Shown: positions 52,892-62,017, numbered from the stretch's first letter. The stretch is 64,000 bases of DNA from CAWAND01 sp963783335 (GCA_963783335.1 CAWAND010000010.1:1364001-1428000), one strand, 5' to 3'. Numbers and translations are program-made. The notes: generated from the letters alone by a model not told the origin.

Positions 52892-54917
52892 ATGCCGCTA
52901 AAAGTCGGCGAAATGCTGAGGCAACGCTACCGCATCGAAGAAACCCTCGGCCAGGGGGGCATGGGCGCTGTCTACCGTGCCACCGATGTCAACCTGGGAG
53001 TGCAGGTCGCCGTCAAAGAAAACCTCTTCACCACCGAAGAGTACGCCCGCCAATTCCGACGCGAAGCTACTATCCTGGCCAGCCTACGCCACAGCGCCCT
53101 GCCACGCGTGACGGATCACTTCGTCATCGAAGGCGAAGGCCAGTACCTGGTGATGGACTTCATCGAGGGGGAAGACCTGCGGGAACGGCTCGAACGCGAC
53201 GGGCCGGTTCAAGAGGACATGGCCATCCGCTGGTTTGTTGAGGTCTGCGACGCGTTGGCCTATCTGCATACGCGCACACCTCCCATCGTCCACCGCGACA
53301 TCAAACCAGGAAACATCAAGATCACACCCGACGATCACGCCGTGCTGGTTGACTTCGGTTTGGCCAAGGTGCTTGAGGAAAGTGGAAGCACAACGACCGG
53401 AGCCAAGGCGATGACACCGGGCTTCTCACCGCCCGAGCAGTACGGAGCAGGTCGGACGGATCCGCGCACCGATATCTATGCCCTGGCTGCCACACTGTAC
53501 ACTGCGTTGACGGCTTCCATTCCGGAGGATTCTCTCGAACGGGCCATGGGGCGAGCGAGCCTCACCCCAATTCGTCGGCGGAACCCCAAGGTCTCATCAG
53601 CTCTGTCGCGGGCGATCGAACGGGCGCTGGCGTTGGAGCCGGATGAACGCTTCCAGACCATGAGCGAATTTGCTGCGGCTTTAGCAGCCAGTGGTTCGGC
53701 GACCAGTCCGGCCAACACCAAGGGTTATCCCTATCTGGAACGGACGGTGGTTCCGGCTGCCAAGACTGTGGTGGGGTCGTCCCCGGTGCCGGCGTTCAAG
53801 CCGAGAACCGAAAACCGCCGGTGGCCGATCTACGGTCTCGTGATGGTGACGGTGGTCACCATCGCCGCCGGAGCTATCTACGCGCTGCCCGGCCTTGGCC
53901 GTGGTCGCAATGGTCCGCCGGCGACCAGCAGCGGGGTGGTGGCCACACAAGTCGGCCAGTCACCTGATGGGACGCCGGCGGCCACGCAGTCCGGGGGGGG
54001 CGGTTCCCCCACTTCGACGGTCGTAGATGTGGTTCAGCCGACACGCGTGTCGGCTCCGACGCCGACCCCACCCGGTGGGGGCATAGGTCAGTTGGCGTTT
54101 GCATCCAATCGCGATGGGCTGCCCCAGGTCTATGTAATGAACATCGACGGCACGGGAGTGCACAAAGTCACCGACCTTTCGGATGGTGCCTGCCAGCCGG
54201 CCTGGTCGCCGGACGGCCAAAAGCTGGCGTTCACATCTCCCTGTCGGTCCAATCGGAGCCTGTATCCGGGCTCGAGCGTCTGGATCATCAACGCGGATGG
54301 CAGCGGGCTGAGGGCTCTCGCCTCCGCACCGGGCGGTGATTTCGATCCGTCCTGGTCGCCGATCGGCGACAAAGTCGCCTTCACCTCGCTGGAAGACGGA
54401 CACCCACAGATTTACGTGATGAATGTGGATGGCAAGGACCGCACCAATCTGAGCAACAACCGCGCCAGTGACAGCGACCCAAGCTGGTCCCCGTCGGGGA
54501 GCCAGATCATCTTCACCTCCATCCGCAACAAGGTGGCGGAGGTATGGATTATGCCGGCTGATGGGGGGGATGCTGCCCGCTTCTCGCGCAGCGGAGGGCG
54601 AGAGGATTCCCAACCCAGCTGGTCGCCAGATGGCAAGTACGTTGCATTTGATCAAGTTGTCGGAGGCGTATCGCGCCTGGTGGCAATGCAGTACAAAGAG
54701 GGCGACTTGCCCGAGTTCGCGCATATGCCCTGAGGGGCCGCTCTCGGTTCAGCCAATGGCCGAGCCGGCTTGGTCCCCCGACGGGCAGTGGCTGGCGTTT
54801 GAAACGTGGCCAACTGGTGTCGATCACGAGATCGCGCTGGTCACGTCAAGTTGTGCCAACTACACCGAACTGACATCGCACACCGGGCTCAACTTTGACG
54901 CAGCGTGGCGGCCCTGA
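52892..54917 (+). CDS. membrane Ser/Thr protein kinase with extracellular WD40-like propeller, frameshifted
   Basis: Hanks-type kinase domain (about residues 12-275) with GQGGMGAVY, Lys42 in VAVKE, HRDIKPGN (Asp136), DFGLAKV (Asp154) and TPGFSPPEQYG: all catalytic residues present. A juxtamembrane linker, one membrane span (about 315-337), a Pro/Thr linker and PD40 repeats (NRDGLPQVYVMNIDG, WSPDGQKLAFTS, WSPIGDKVAFTS, WSPSGSQIIFTS, WSPDGKYVAFDQ) follow. The frame stops at 54733, but another frame continues with MAEPAWSPDGQWLAFE to 54917. One extra base near GCGC at 54718-54722 explains it. The propeller probably senses an outside ligand. The gene is 33 bases before folD. Confidence 0.9.
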
Positions 54918-54950
54918 CTTCGCCACGCCCAAACCAAGAAGGTGAACAAG

Positions 54951-55832
54951 ATGACTGCGAAATTGATCGACGGAACGGCCCTGGCGGCTGAGATTCGGGC
55001 CGATGTGGCGCGCCAGGTGGAGGCGTTGGTGGCAAAGGGCATGCCCAAGCCCGGCCTGGCGACGGTCCTGGTCGGAGATGACCCGGCCTCGCACAGGTAC
55101 GTGCGCTCCAAGCGAAAGGCGTGCGAGGAAGTCGGGATCGAATCCATCCATCATGAACTCCCAGCTGACACGCCCCAAGAGAAGATTATCGAGCTGGTCC
55201 GCGACCTCAACGCAGATGAGCGCGTGCACGGGATCCTGGTTCAGCTGCCGCTGCCTCCGGGCAATGACGAAGAGGCTGTGCTCACCACGGTCAGTGTGGA
55301 CAAGGATGTGGATGGATTCCATCCGGTAAACCTCGGCCGCCTGGCCCAGAAAGGCCGGGAGCCGTCTTTTGTCCCTTGCACGCCAGCCGGCTGCATCGAA
55401 TTGCTCAAGCACGCCGGGGCCAAGCTGGAGGGCGCCAACGCGGTGGTCGTCGGCCGCTCCAATATCGTGGGCATGCCTGTTTCCCTGCTGCTGGTCCGCG
55501 AGAACGCCACAGTCACCATCTGCCACTCGCGAACGCGGGACCTGCCCGATGTATGCCGCCGGGCCGACGTCCTGATCGCGGCCATCGGACGCGGTGAGAT
55601 GATCCGGGGCGACTGGATTAAGCCCGGTGCGTACGTGGTCGATGTGGGGATCGATCACGTTGACGATCCGACCAAAAAGAAGGGCTATCGTCTGACCGGC
55701 GATGTGGCCTTTGATGAAGCTCTAGAGGTGGCAGGGGCGATTACCCCCGTACCGGGAGGCGTCGGACCCATGACGATCGCCATGCTGCTGAAGAGCACGC
55801 TGAACGCCGCAAAAAGAGCGTCTTCAGGCTGA
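54951..55832 (+). CDS. folD: methylenetetrahydrofolate dehydrogenase / cyclohydrolase
   Basis: Bifunctional enzyme of one-carbon metabolism that converts 5,10-methylene- to 10-formyl-tetrahydrofolate with NADP. 293 residues from the ATG at 54951 (AGAAGGTG ahead). Tyr50 and Lys54 in YVRSKRKACEEVGI are the catalytic pair; GILVQLPLPPG, DKDVDGFHPVN, PCTPAGCIELL, GRSNIVGMPVSLLL, and PVPGGVGPMTIAMLL are present in order. One-carbon units from purine breakdown could enter here, and the purine locus starts 109 bases downstream, but folD is a housekeeping gene and the link is only positional. Confidence 0.96.
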   Translation: MTAKLIDGTALAAEIRADVARQVEALVAKGMPKPGLATVLVGDDPASHRYVRSKRKACEEVGIESIHHELPADTPQEKIIELVRDLNADERVHGILVQLPLPPGNDEEAVLTTVSVDKDVDGFHPVNLGRLAQKGREPSFVPCTPAGCIELLKHAGAKLEGANAVVVGRSNIVGMPVSLLLVRENATVTICHSRTRDLPDVCRRADVLIAAIGRGEMIRGDWIKPGAYVVDVGIDHVDDPTKKKGYRLTGDVAFDEALEVAGAITPVPGGVGPMTIAMLLKSTLNAAKRASSG

Positions 55833-55875
55833 TACTGGGTCCGCAAAGATGGGGACGAATGTCATGTGTGGGTTG

Positions 55876-55890
55876 AATTGTCAGACAATT
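55876..55890. promoter_or_regulatory. operator candidate AATTGTC-A-GACAATT
   Basis: Perfect 7-1-7 inverted repeat overlapping the -35 of the promoter at 55889-55917. TTGTCAGACAA fits the TNGTNNNACNA pattern of GntR-family (FadR-type) sites. The locus encodes a GntR regulator, though with a UTRA (HutC-type) effector domain. The position implies repression. Confidence 0.6.
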
Positions 55891-55917
55891 GACGCACACT
55901 TCTGCCGGTGCTAGACT
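55889..55917 (+). promoter_or_regulatory. promoter of the purine-catabolism locus
   Basis: TTGACG, 17-base spacer, TAGACT, 24 bases before the deaminase start codon. Five of six and four of six matches, and a spacer of ideal length. Confidence 0.7.
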
Positions 55918-55941
55918 GAATCTACATTCCCAGGAGGCGCT

Positions 55942-57321
55942 ATGCCTACGCTTCTGGTCCGCAACGCCTCGGTCATGGTCACCATGGACGAGGAGCGTCG
56001 GGAGATTGCCAACGGTGGGCTTTTCGCCAAGGATGGGTGGATCGAACAGGTCGGCCCGTCCGATGAGCTGCCCGACGGGGCCGATATTGTGGTCGACGCC
56101 CAGGATCACCTGGTGCTGCCCGGCCTGATCAACACACATCACCATCTGTACCAAACTCTCACTCGGGCAGTCCCGGCGGCCCAGGATTCCAATCTCTTCG
56201 GTTGGCTCAAGACGCTGTATCCGATCTGGGCCCGCATGTCGGCGGAAGACATCCGCCTTTCCACCCAGCTTGGATTGGCTGAGCTTGCGCTCTCCGGCTG
56301 CACAACCGCCTCGGATCATCTGTACATCTTTCCCAATGATTGCCGGCTGGATGACGAGATACTGGCCGCACGCGATATTGGGCTGCGGCTGCACGCCTCA
56401 CGTGGGTCGATGAGTCTGGGCGAAAGCCAAGGCGGCTTGCCGCCGGACCGGGTGGTGGAAGATGAAGATGCCATCCTGCAGGACACTCAACGTGTAATTG
56501 AGACTTATCACCAATCGGAACCGGGTGCCATGGTCCAGTTGGTGGTGGCGCCCTGCTCGCCGTTTTCGGTGACGCCAGACCTGATGCGCCAATCCGCCGA
56601 CCTGGCCAGATCTGCCGGGGTGCATCTGCACACACACCTGGCTGAGACCTTGGATGAAGAGTCGTTTTGCCTTGAGAGCTTCGGCTACCGGCCGTTGGCC
56701 TTTGTGGAACGGTTGGACTGGGCGGGCGATGACGTGTGGTTTGCCCATGCGGTGCACATCAACTCGGAGGAAGTCGGCCGAATGGCGAGCGCCGGAAGCG
56801 GGGTGGCCCACTGTCCGGGTTCCAACATGCGCTTGGCGAGTGGGCTGGCACCGGTCAGACGATATCGGAAGGCTGGCGTGAATGTGGGTCTGGGCGTGGA
56901 TGGCTCAGCCAGCAACGATAGCTCCCACCTGCTGGCGGAAGCTCGCCTAGCAATGCTCCTCTCGCGCGTCGGATCGGCAATAGCGCCCGAGGTCGATCCG
57001 GGCGAGGGATTGCTGACCGCTCGGCAGGCGCTGGAAATGGCCACGCTGGGCGGGGCGGCCGTCCTTGGGCGAAAGGACATCGGGGCGTTGGCGCCAGGGA
57101 TGTGCGCGGATTTCATCGGCATCGATTTGGGTCAAATCGCCTATGCCGGCGGTTTGCACGATCCAGCAGCCGCGGCGGTTTTCTGCACGCCGACGAATGT
57201 GTCATTCAACTACGTGCACGGTAGGCCCGTAGTATCAGAAGGCCAGGTGACCGGCGTCGACATGAATGTGTTGATCGAAAAACACAACCGGGCGGCCTTG
57301 GCCTTGATTCGGGGCGACTGA
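55942..57321 (+). CDS. 8-oxoguanine deaminase (amidohydrolase superfamily)
   Basis: Zinc enzyme that converts 8-oxoguanine to urate, and belongs to the TrzN/SsnA/guanine-deaminase-like group. 459 residues, AGGAGG before the ATG. Metal and catalytic residues: NTHHHLYQTL (about 64-73), HLHTHLAET, FAHAVHI and the Asp in GLGVDGSASNDSS. RGSMSLGESQGGLPPD is a stretch I associate with 8-oxoguanine deaminases rather than guanine deaminase. Another 2-aminopurine or a related heterocycle cannot be excluded. It is the first gene of a run of purine and carbamoyl genes on the same strand. Confidence 0.82.
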   Translation: MPTLLVRNASVMVTMDEERREIANGGLFAKDGWIEQVGPSDELPDGADIVVDAQDHLVLPGLINTHHHLYQTLTRAVPAAQDSNLFGWLKTLYPIWARMSAEDIRLSTQLGLAELALSGCTTASDHLYIFPNDCRLDDEILAARDIGLRLHASRGSMSLGESQGGLPPDRVVEDEDAILQDTQRVIETYHQSEPGAMVQLVVAPCSPFSVTPDLMRQSADLARSAGVHLHTHLAETLDEESFCLESFGYRPLAFVERLDWAGDDVWFAHAVHINSEEVGRMASAGSGVAHCPGSNMRLASGLAPVRRYRKAGVNVGLGVDGSASNDSSHLLAEARLAMLLSRVGSAIAPEVDPGEGLLTARQALEMATLGGAAVLGRKDIGALAPGMCADFIGIDLGQIAYAGGLHDPAAAAVFCTPTNVSFNYVHGRPVVSEGQVTGVDMNVLIEKHNRAALALIRGD

Positions 57322-57360
57322 TGTCTGCCCCTTTTACCGTTGTCTTCATGAGGTGTTTGC

Positions 57361-59160
57361 ATGTCTGATCGTGATTGGAGTGAGATCTCGCGTGAGCTGA
57401 CCGATGTCGCCATGGGGCGCATCCCGGCGGACATGATCATTCGCAAGGGGAAATGGGTTTGTGTCCAATCGGGTGAAATCATCGACGAGATCGACGTCGC
57501 CATCAAGGGCGAACGCATTGCCTACGTCGGTCAGGGCAGCCAGCATTGTGAGGGGCCAGAAACGCAAATCATCGACGCCGAAGGCCGCTATCTGGTGCCT
57601 GGCTTGATCGACGGCCACATGCACGTCGAATCGGGCATGGTCACGGTCACCGAGTTCGTGCGGGCCGTCCTACCCCATGGGACGACGGCGATGTTCATTG
57701 ACCCCCACGAAATCGCCAACGTGTTCGGCCTGAAGGGTGTTCGAATGATGGTGGATGAAGCCGCCATCCAGCCCGTGCATGTCTGGGTCGAAATGCCCTC
57801 ATGTGTCCCGTCCGCGCCCGGCCTTGAAACGCCGGGCGCCGTGTTAGGGCCAGATGATGTGGCCGAAGCCATGACCTGGCCAGGGATCGTTGGGTTGGGT
57901 GAGATGATGAACTTTCCCGGCGTGTTTAACAGCGACGAGAAGATGCACGCAGAGATGGCGCGCACTCGGGAGGCGGGCAAGGTCATCGGCGGCCATTATG
58001 CAGCTCTCGATCTGGGGCTTCCCTTCCACGGCTACGTCGCTGGGGGGGCGGAAGACGATCATGAAGGCACGCGGGTCGAGGACGCGGTGGCCAGGGTCAG
58101 GCAGGGGATGAAAGCCATGCTTCGCTTGGGCTCGGCGTGGCACGATGTCGCTGCGCAACTCCCGGCGATCACCGAACTGGGGCTGGACCCGCGGCACTTC
58201 ATCCTGGTCACGGACGATTCTCACTCAGGAACCTTGGTGCACGACGGGCATATGGACCGCGTCGTGCGGCATGCCATCGATCTAGGCCTCGATCCGATGA
58301 TCGCCCTGCAGATGGCGACATTGAACCCGGCTGAGCATTTCGGTCTGGCGCGCGACATCGGGCAGATCGCACCCGGCCGGTACGCGGATGTTGTGCTGGT
58401 CCAGGACCTTAAAGATTTCCATGCCGATCAAGTTGTTGCCAGAGGCCAGCTGGCGGCCAGCGGGGGCGAGCTCCTGTTGGATGTCCCCCAATTCAGCTAC
58501 CCAGCCGAAGTCAAGGCCTCGGTCCGCCTGGGGCGACAGCTGACCGCCGGTGATTTCGCAGTGCCCACCCGGGCCGAGGGCAGCGTAGAAGTCAATGTGA
58601 TCGGCGTCATCGAGAATCAAGCACCGACCAGGCACTTGCGGCTGGAACTGCCTGTGGCTGATGGCCAGGTGCTGTGCGACAACGACCAGAATGTGGCCAA
58701 GGTGGCGCTCGTTGAACGGCATCGCGGCACCGGGGAGGTGCAGGTCGGCTTCGTGCAGGGCTTTGGGATCAATACAGACTGCGCATTTGGCTCGACCGTG
58801 GCACACGATTCCCACCACATGCTCATTGTGGGCACCAAGGATGAGGACATGGCCATTGCCGCCAACGAACTCGCCCGCGTCGGCGGCGGACAGATTGTGG
58901 TGCGTGAGGGGAACGGTGAGGCGTTGGTCGAGCTGCCCATCGCTGGCCTTATGTCCAACGAGCGCGCCGAGATCGTGGCTGATAAGGCTGAATCGGTGCT
59001 GGCGGCGATGAGGGACTGCGGTTGTGATTTGAACAACGCCAATATGCAGCTCAGCCTTTTGGCCCTGGTCGTGATTCCAGAGCTGCGCATCTCCGATCGC
59101 GGCCTGGTGGACGTCGAAACCTTTGCAGTTATCCCGGTGATCGCCGAGGAGGCTGACTAA
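57361..59160 (+). CDS. ade: adenine deaminase
   Basis: Converts adenine to hypoxanthine and ammonia with a binuclear metal centre. 599 residues, TGAGGTG ahead of the ATG. LVPGLIDGHMHVESGM (metal ligands His86 and His88, Glu90), FIDPHEIANVFG, GLGEMMNFPGV, LVTDDSHSGTLVHDGHMDRV and the C-terminal NNANMQLSLLALVVIPELRISDRGL are all typical of the Ade/YicP type. It is unrelated in active site to adenosine deaminase-like adenine deaminases. It stands 39 bases after the 8-oxoguanine deaminase and one base before the regulator gene. Confidence 0.93.
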   Translation: MSDRDWSEISRELTDVAMGRIPADMIIRKGKWVCVQSGEIIDEIDVAIKGERIAYVGQGSQHCEGPETQIIDAEGRYLVPGLIDGHMHVESGMVTVTEFVRAVLPHGTTAMFIDPHEIANVFGLKGVRMMVDEAAIQPVHVWVEMPSCVPSAPGLETPGAVLGPDDVAEAMTWPGIVGLGEMMNFPGVFNSDEKMHAEMARTREAGKVIGGHYAALDLGLPFHGYVAGGAEDDHEGTRVEDAVARVRQGMKAMLRLGSAWHDVAAQLPAITELGLDPRHFILVTDDSHSGTLVHDGHMDRVVRHAIDLGLDPMIALQMATLNPAEHFGLARDIGQIAPGRYADVVLVQDLKDFHADQVVARGQLAASGGELLLDVPQFSYPAEVKASVRLGRQLTAGDFAVPTRAEGSVEVNVIGVIENQAPTRHLRLELPVADGQVLCDNDQNVAKVALVERHRGTGEVQVGFVQGFGINTDCAFGSTVAHDSHHMLIVGTKDEDMAIAANELARVGGGQIVVREGNGEALVELPIAGLMSNERAEIVADKAESVLAAMRDCGCDLNNANMQLSLLALVVIPELRISDRGLVDVETFAVIPVIAEEAD

Positions 59161-59161
59161 C

Positions 59162-59908
59162 TTGGCACGCAGAAAACGGGGCAAGCGGACCCGACCCCTG
59201 TACCAGAAGACGGCCGACGCATTGGAGAAGATGCTGGCGGGACTCTCGCCGGGTACCTTCCTCCCGTCCGAGCCTGATTTGGCCAAAAAGCTGGGGGTTT
59301 CACGCGCCACGCTGCGGGAGGCAATGCGACCACTGGAGGCGAAGGGGCGTGTGGTCCGCCGTCAGGGCGTGGGGACATATGTCGTTGAGCCGCCCCAGGT
59401 GATCGAAACCGGCCTGGAAGTGCTGACCAGCATCCAGGCTTTGGCCTCGCGCATGGGGATGACTGTTGAAATGACGGATCTAAACGTCACCGTGCGGCGC
59501 ATCGACGGGCCCGATGACAGCCCGCTCCAGAGCCCGCAAGGGGGGCGCGTGGTGGACGTCTCCCGGGTCATCGTCGCCACCGACAGGCCGGTCGCCTACC
59601 TTGTGGACACCGTGCCTGAGGATATCCTCTCCGCCGAATCGCTTAGGGAAGACTTCGACGGTTCGGTGCTCGAGATCCTCCAAATGCGCGGCGAGCCGGA
59701 ACTCGATCGGTCTCAGGCCGAGATCACAGCCACGACCGCCACCTCCAAGATCGCCAAGAGTCTCGGCATCCAGCGGGGTGACGTCCTCTTGTATCTGGAA
59801 GCCTGCCTGTACGACTCATCCGGCCGTGTTGTCGACCATTCACGCAGTTATTTCTTGCCCGGCACTTTTCGTTTTCATGTTGTACGCCGGGTGGACCAAG
59901 CAATGTAG
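59162..59908 (+). CDS. GntR-family transcriptional regulator with UTRA domain
   Basis: 248 residues from a TTG just after the ade stop (GGAGG inside ade). The N-terminal winged helix (about 10-80) contains LPSEPDLAKKLGVSRATLREAM and RRQGVGTYV. The remainder is a UTRA ligand-binding domain (about 95-240: VDVSRVIVATDRPVAYLVDT, DRSQAEITATTA, GDVLLYLEACLYDSSGRVV, HSRSYFLPGTFRFHV), as in the HutC subfamily. UTRA regulators usually repress catabolic operons and release DNA on binding a pathway metabolite. A purine or ureido intermediate is the logical effector here. The inverted repeat at 55876 is the candidate operator. Confidence 0.9.
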   Translation: MARRKRGKRTRPLYQKTADALEKMLAGLSPGTFLPSEPDLAKKLGVSRATLREAMRPLEAKGRVVRRQGVGTYVVEPPQVIETGLEVLTSIQALASRMGMTVEMTDLNVTVRRIDGPDDSPLQSPQGGRVVDVSRVIVATDRPVAYLVDTVPEDILSAESLREDFDGSVLEILQMRGEPELDRSQAEITATTATSKIAKSLGIQRGDVLLYLEACLYDSSGRVVDHSRSYFLPGTFRFHVVRRVDQAM

Positions 59909-59938
59909 CTCAGGGAGGAGGCGGCAAAGAGCACGATT

Positions 59939-59954
59939 TGTGAATTCTTTCACA
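59939..59954. promoter_or_regulatory. CRP/FNR-type palindrome TGTGA-N6-TCACA
   Basis: Perfect core, 64 bases before the first transcarbamylase gene. A weak promoter (GTGACG, 17 bases, GATAGA; 59957-59985) follows, placing the site roughly 41 to 47 bases before the start of transcription, where a CRP-type activator commonly binds. A small repeat GACGC-N5-GCGTC (59959-59973) lies inside the promoter. Confidence 0.6.
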
Positions 59955-60017
59955 TAGTGACGCCCAGTGCGTCTCGAACGATAGAGAGCATCAATCCAGA
60001 ATAGAGGAGAATGCACG

Positions 60018-60968
60018 ATGAGAAGTTTTGCAGGACGCGACATTCTGTCGCTTAAGGAATTTGAACGTGAAGAGTTCTTCCGGGTGTTCGAAGTTGCCGA
60101 TGAATTGGCGCCGTTCGCCCGTGATCGACGCAATACCGACCTCTTGGCCCACAAGACCATGCTGACGGCCTTCTACCAGCCGAGCACGCGAACTCGCATG
60201 GCGCACGAAGCCGCCATGCACCGCTTGGGCGGGCATGTGCTCGGGTTCGCCGATGTCAAGAACACGCGCGCCGGGGACTTCTATCAAGAGTCGATCAAAG
60301 ACACCGTCCACATGTTGGAGTTCTACGGCGATGTGATCGTGATGCGCCACTTCCAACAGGGTGCGCCGGCCGAGGCGGCCCGTTGGGCGAGCATCCCCAT
60401 CATCAATGCCGGCGACGGTTGGGGTGAACATCCCACCCAGGTGCTGACCGACATGTACACCATCTACAAGGAGCGGGGCACACTCGATGGCCTGCATTTC
60501 CTCTTGGTGGGTGACATGCGCATGCGCACAATGCATTCCATGAGCTATGCCATGTCGCAGTTTGACATCGAGGCGACATACATTTCGCCGCCGGAAATGT
60601 CGCTGACCGATGAGTTCAAGGCCGAGATCGACAAGCTCAACTTGCGCTATCGCGAGGTTGATCACATCAACGAGGCCATCGCAGATGCGGACGTGATCTA
60701 CATGGAGCCCGTGGTGCAGCCGGACTACACGAAGGCGCGCGACGAGCGGTCCGGCGACGTCGGCCTCACGCCGGCCAACTATCAGGTCACTTTGGACGTG
60801 ATGAAGAAGGCCAAGCCAGACTCGATCATTCTGCATTCACTGCCGCGGATGGACGAGCTCCTTCCAGAAGTCGACGCCACACGTCATGCCCGCTATTGGG
60901 TGGAAGCGTTCAACGGCGTTGTGATGCGCATGTCGCTGTTGGCTCTGGTTCTGGGGATGATGGAGTAG
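60018..60968 (+). CDS. aspartate/ornithine-transcarbamylase family protein, PyrB-like, substrate unknown
   Basis: 316 residues, AGAGGAGA ahead. Carbamoyl-phosphate site intact: PSTRTRMAHEAAMHRLGG (56-60), HPTQ (138-141) in GDGWGEHPTQVLTDMYT, and VGDMRMRTMHSMSYAM. The C-terminal LHSLPRMDELLPEVDATRHA resembles PyrB (HPLPR.DE), with Ser for the usual Pro. The '80s loop', which in PyrB brings a lysine (KGET) from the next subunit, reads KNTRAGDFYQES here, so that contact differs. Placed in a purine cluster with carbamate kinase and far from pyrimidine genes, it is unlikely to be biosynthetic PyrB. It may form or phosphorolyse a ureido compound. Confidence 0.85.
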   Translation: MRSFAGRDILSLKEFEREEFFRVFEVADELAPFARDRRNTDLLAHKTMLTAFYQPSTRTRMAHEAAMHRLGGHVLGFADVKNTRAGDFYQESIKDTVHMLEFYGDVIVMRHFQQGAPAEAARWASIPIINAGDGWGEHPTQVLTDMYTIYKERGTLDGLHFLLVGDMRMRTMHSMSYAMSQFDIEATYISPPEMSLTDEFKAEIDKLNLRYREVDHINEAIADADVIYMEPVVQPDYTKARDERSGDVGLTPANYQVTLDVMKKAKPDSIILHSLPRMDELLPEVDATRHARYWVEAFNGVVMRMSLLALVLGMME

Positions 60969-61028
60969 CGTGCCATGCGGGCCGCGGGGTGATGCCCCGG
61001 TGGTCCCTGACATGAGCAGGAGGTGATG

Positions 61029-62009
61029 ATGCAAACCAATCTTCGTGGTCGCGATCTGATAAGCGACCTTGATTTCAGCCGGGAAGAGGTCGAAACTGTC
61101 CTCGACGTGGCATTTGACATGAAGCGCAAGCGGGCACTGGGCGAGCCGCATGCCTATCTGCGCGACAAGGTGCTGGCCATGCTGTTCTTCTTCAGCAGCA
61201 CCCGCACGCGTGGGTCGTTCGAAGCCGGAATGGCACAACTGGGTGGCCACGCGGCGTTCATCGAATCGCGCACAACCCAGATTTCACACGGTGATACCGA
61301 AAAGGAAATGGGCGAGATTTTCGGCCGCTATTTCGACGGCATCGCAATCCGGCACGTCGATTGGGGGATCGGCAACCGGTACCTCAATCTGGTGGCTGAG
61401 GCTTCACGAGTGCCTGTGCTCAATATGCAGTGCGAGTTCTACCATCCCCATCAGATCTTGGCCGATTTGATGACGATCATAGAGAAGAAGGGCCGCGATC
61501 TGCGCAAGAAGAAGATGGTTGTCTCTTGGGCATACGCTTCCTCGTACTTGAAGCCAATCTCCGTGCCCCAATCCCTGATCTTGCAGATGCCACGCTTTGG
61601 ATTGGACATCACCCTGGCCCATCCTCCGGAGTTTAAACTGATGCCGGACATCATGGACCAGGCGCGAGAGCAGGCCAAACGATTTGGCACCGGCTTTGAT
61701 GTGACCGACAATATGGAAGAAGCCTTCAAAGATGCCGACGTGGTCTATGCCAAATCTTGGGGTCCGCTGCTTACAACGCAAGACACGGAGAAGGGCAAGG
61801 AGATTCAGGACCGCTACAAGGACTGGATCACTGACGAGAAGAAGATGGCGCTGGCGAAATCGGATGCCATCTACATGCACCCGCTGCCGGCGGATCGCAA
61901 CGTCGAAGTCACCGATGGCGTGATCGATGGCCCACACAGCGTGGTGTTCGATGAGGCTGAGAACCGTTTGCATGCCCAGAAGGCCGTTATGGCCTTGACG
62001 ATGGCTTGA
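61029..62009 (+). CDS. knotted transcarbamylase (YgeW / N-acetylornithine-carbamoyltransferase-like)
   Basis: 326 residues from the ATG at 61029, five bases after AGGAGG; ATG and GTG codons just before are too close. Carbamoyl-phosphate loop FFSSTRTRGSFEAGM (about 54-68) and YHPHQILADLMTI. The long proline-containing stretch WAYASSYLKPISVPQSL and DVVYAKSWGPL marks the knotted branch that includes YgeW and N-acetylornithine transcarbamylase. The C-terminal motif is YMHPLPADRNVEVTD with Pro where ornithine-type enzymes have Cys (HCLP). VVFDEAENRLHAQKAVM is standard. YgeW-type genes occur in purine-catabolism clusters of enteric bacteria. The acceptor is not determined. Confidence 0.85.
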   Translation: MQTNLRGRDLISDLDFSREEVETVLDVAFDMKRKRALGEPHAYLRDKVLAMLFFFSSTRTRGSFEAGMAQLGGHAAFIESRTTQISHGDTEKEMGEIFGRYFDGIAIRHVDWGIGNRYLNLVAEASRVPVLNMQCEFYHPHQILADLMTIIEKKGRDLRKKKMVVSWAYASSYLKPISVPQSLILQMPRFGLDITLAHPPEFKLMPDIMDQAREQAKRFGTGFDVTDNMEEAFKDADVVYAKSWGPLLTTQDTEKGKEIQDRYKDWITDEKKMALAKSDAIYMHPLPADRNVEVTDGVIDGPHSVVFDEAENRLHAQKAVMALTMA

Positions 62010-62017
62010 GGAGACCC

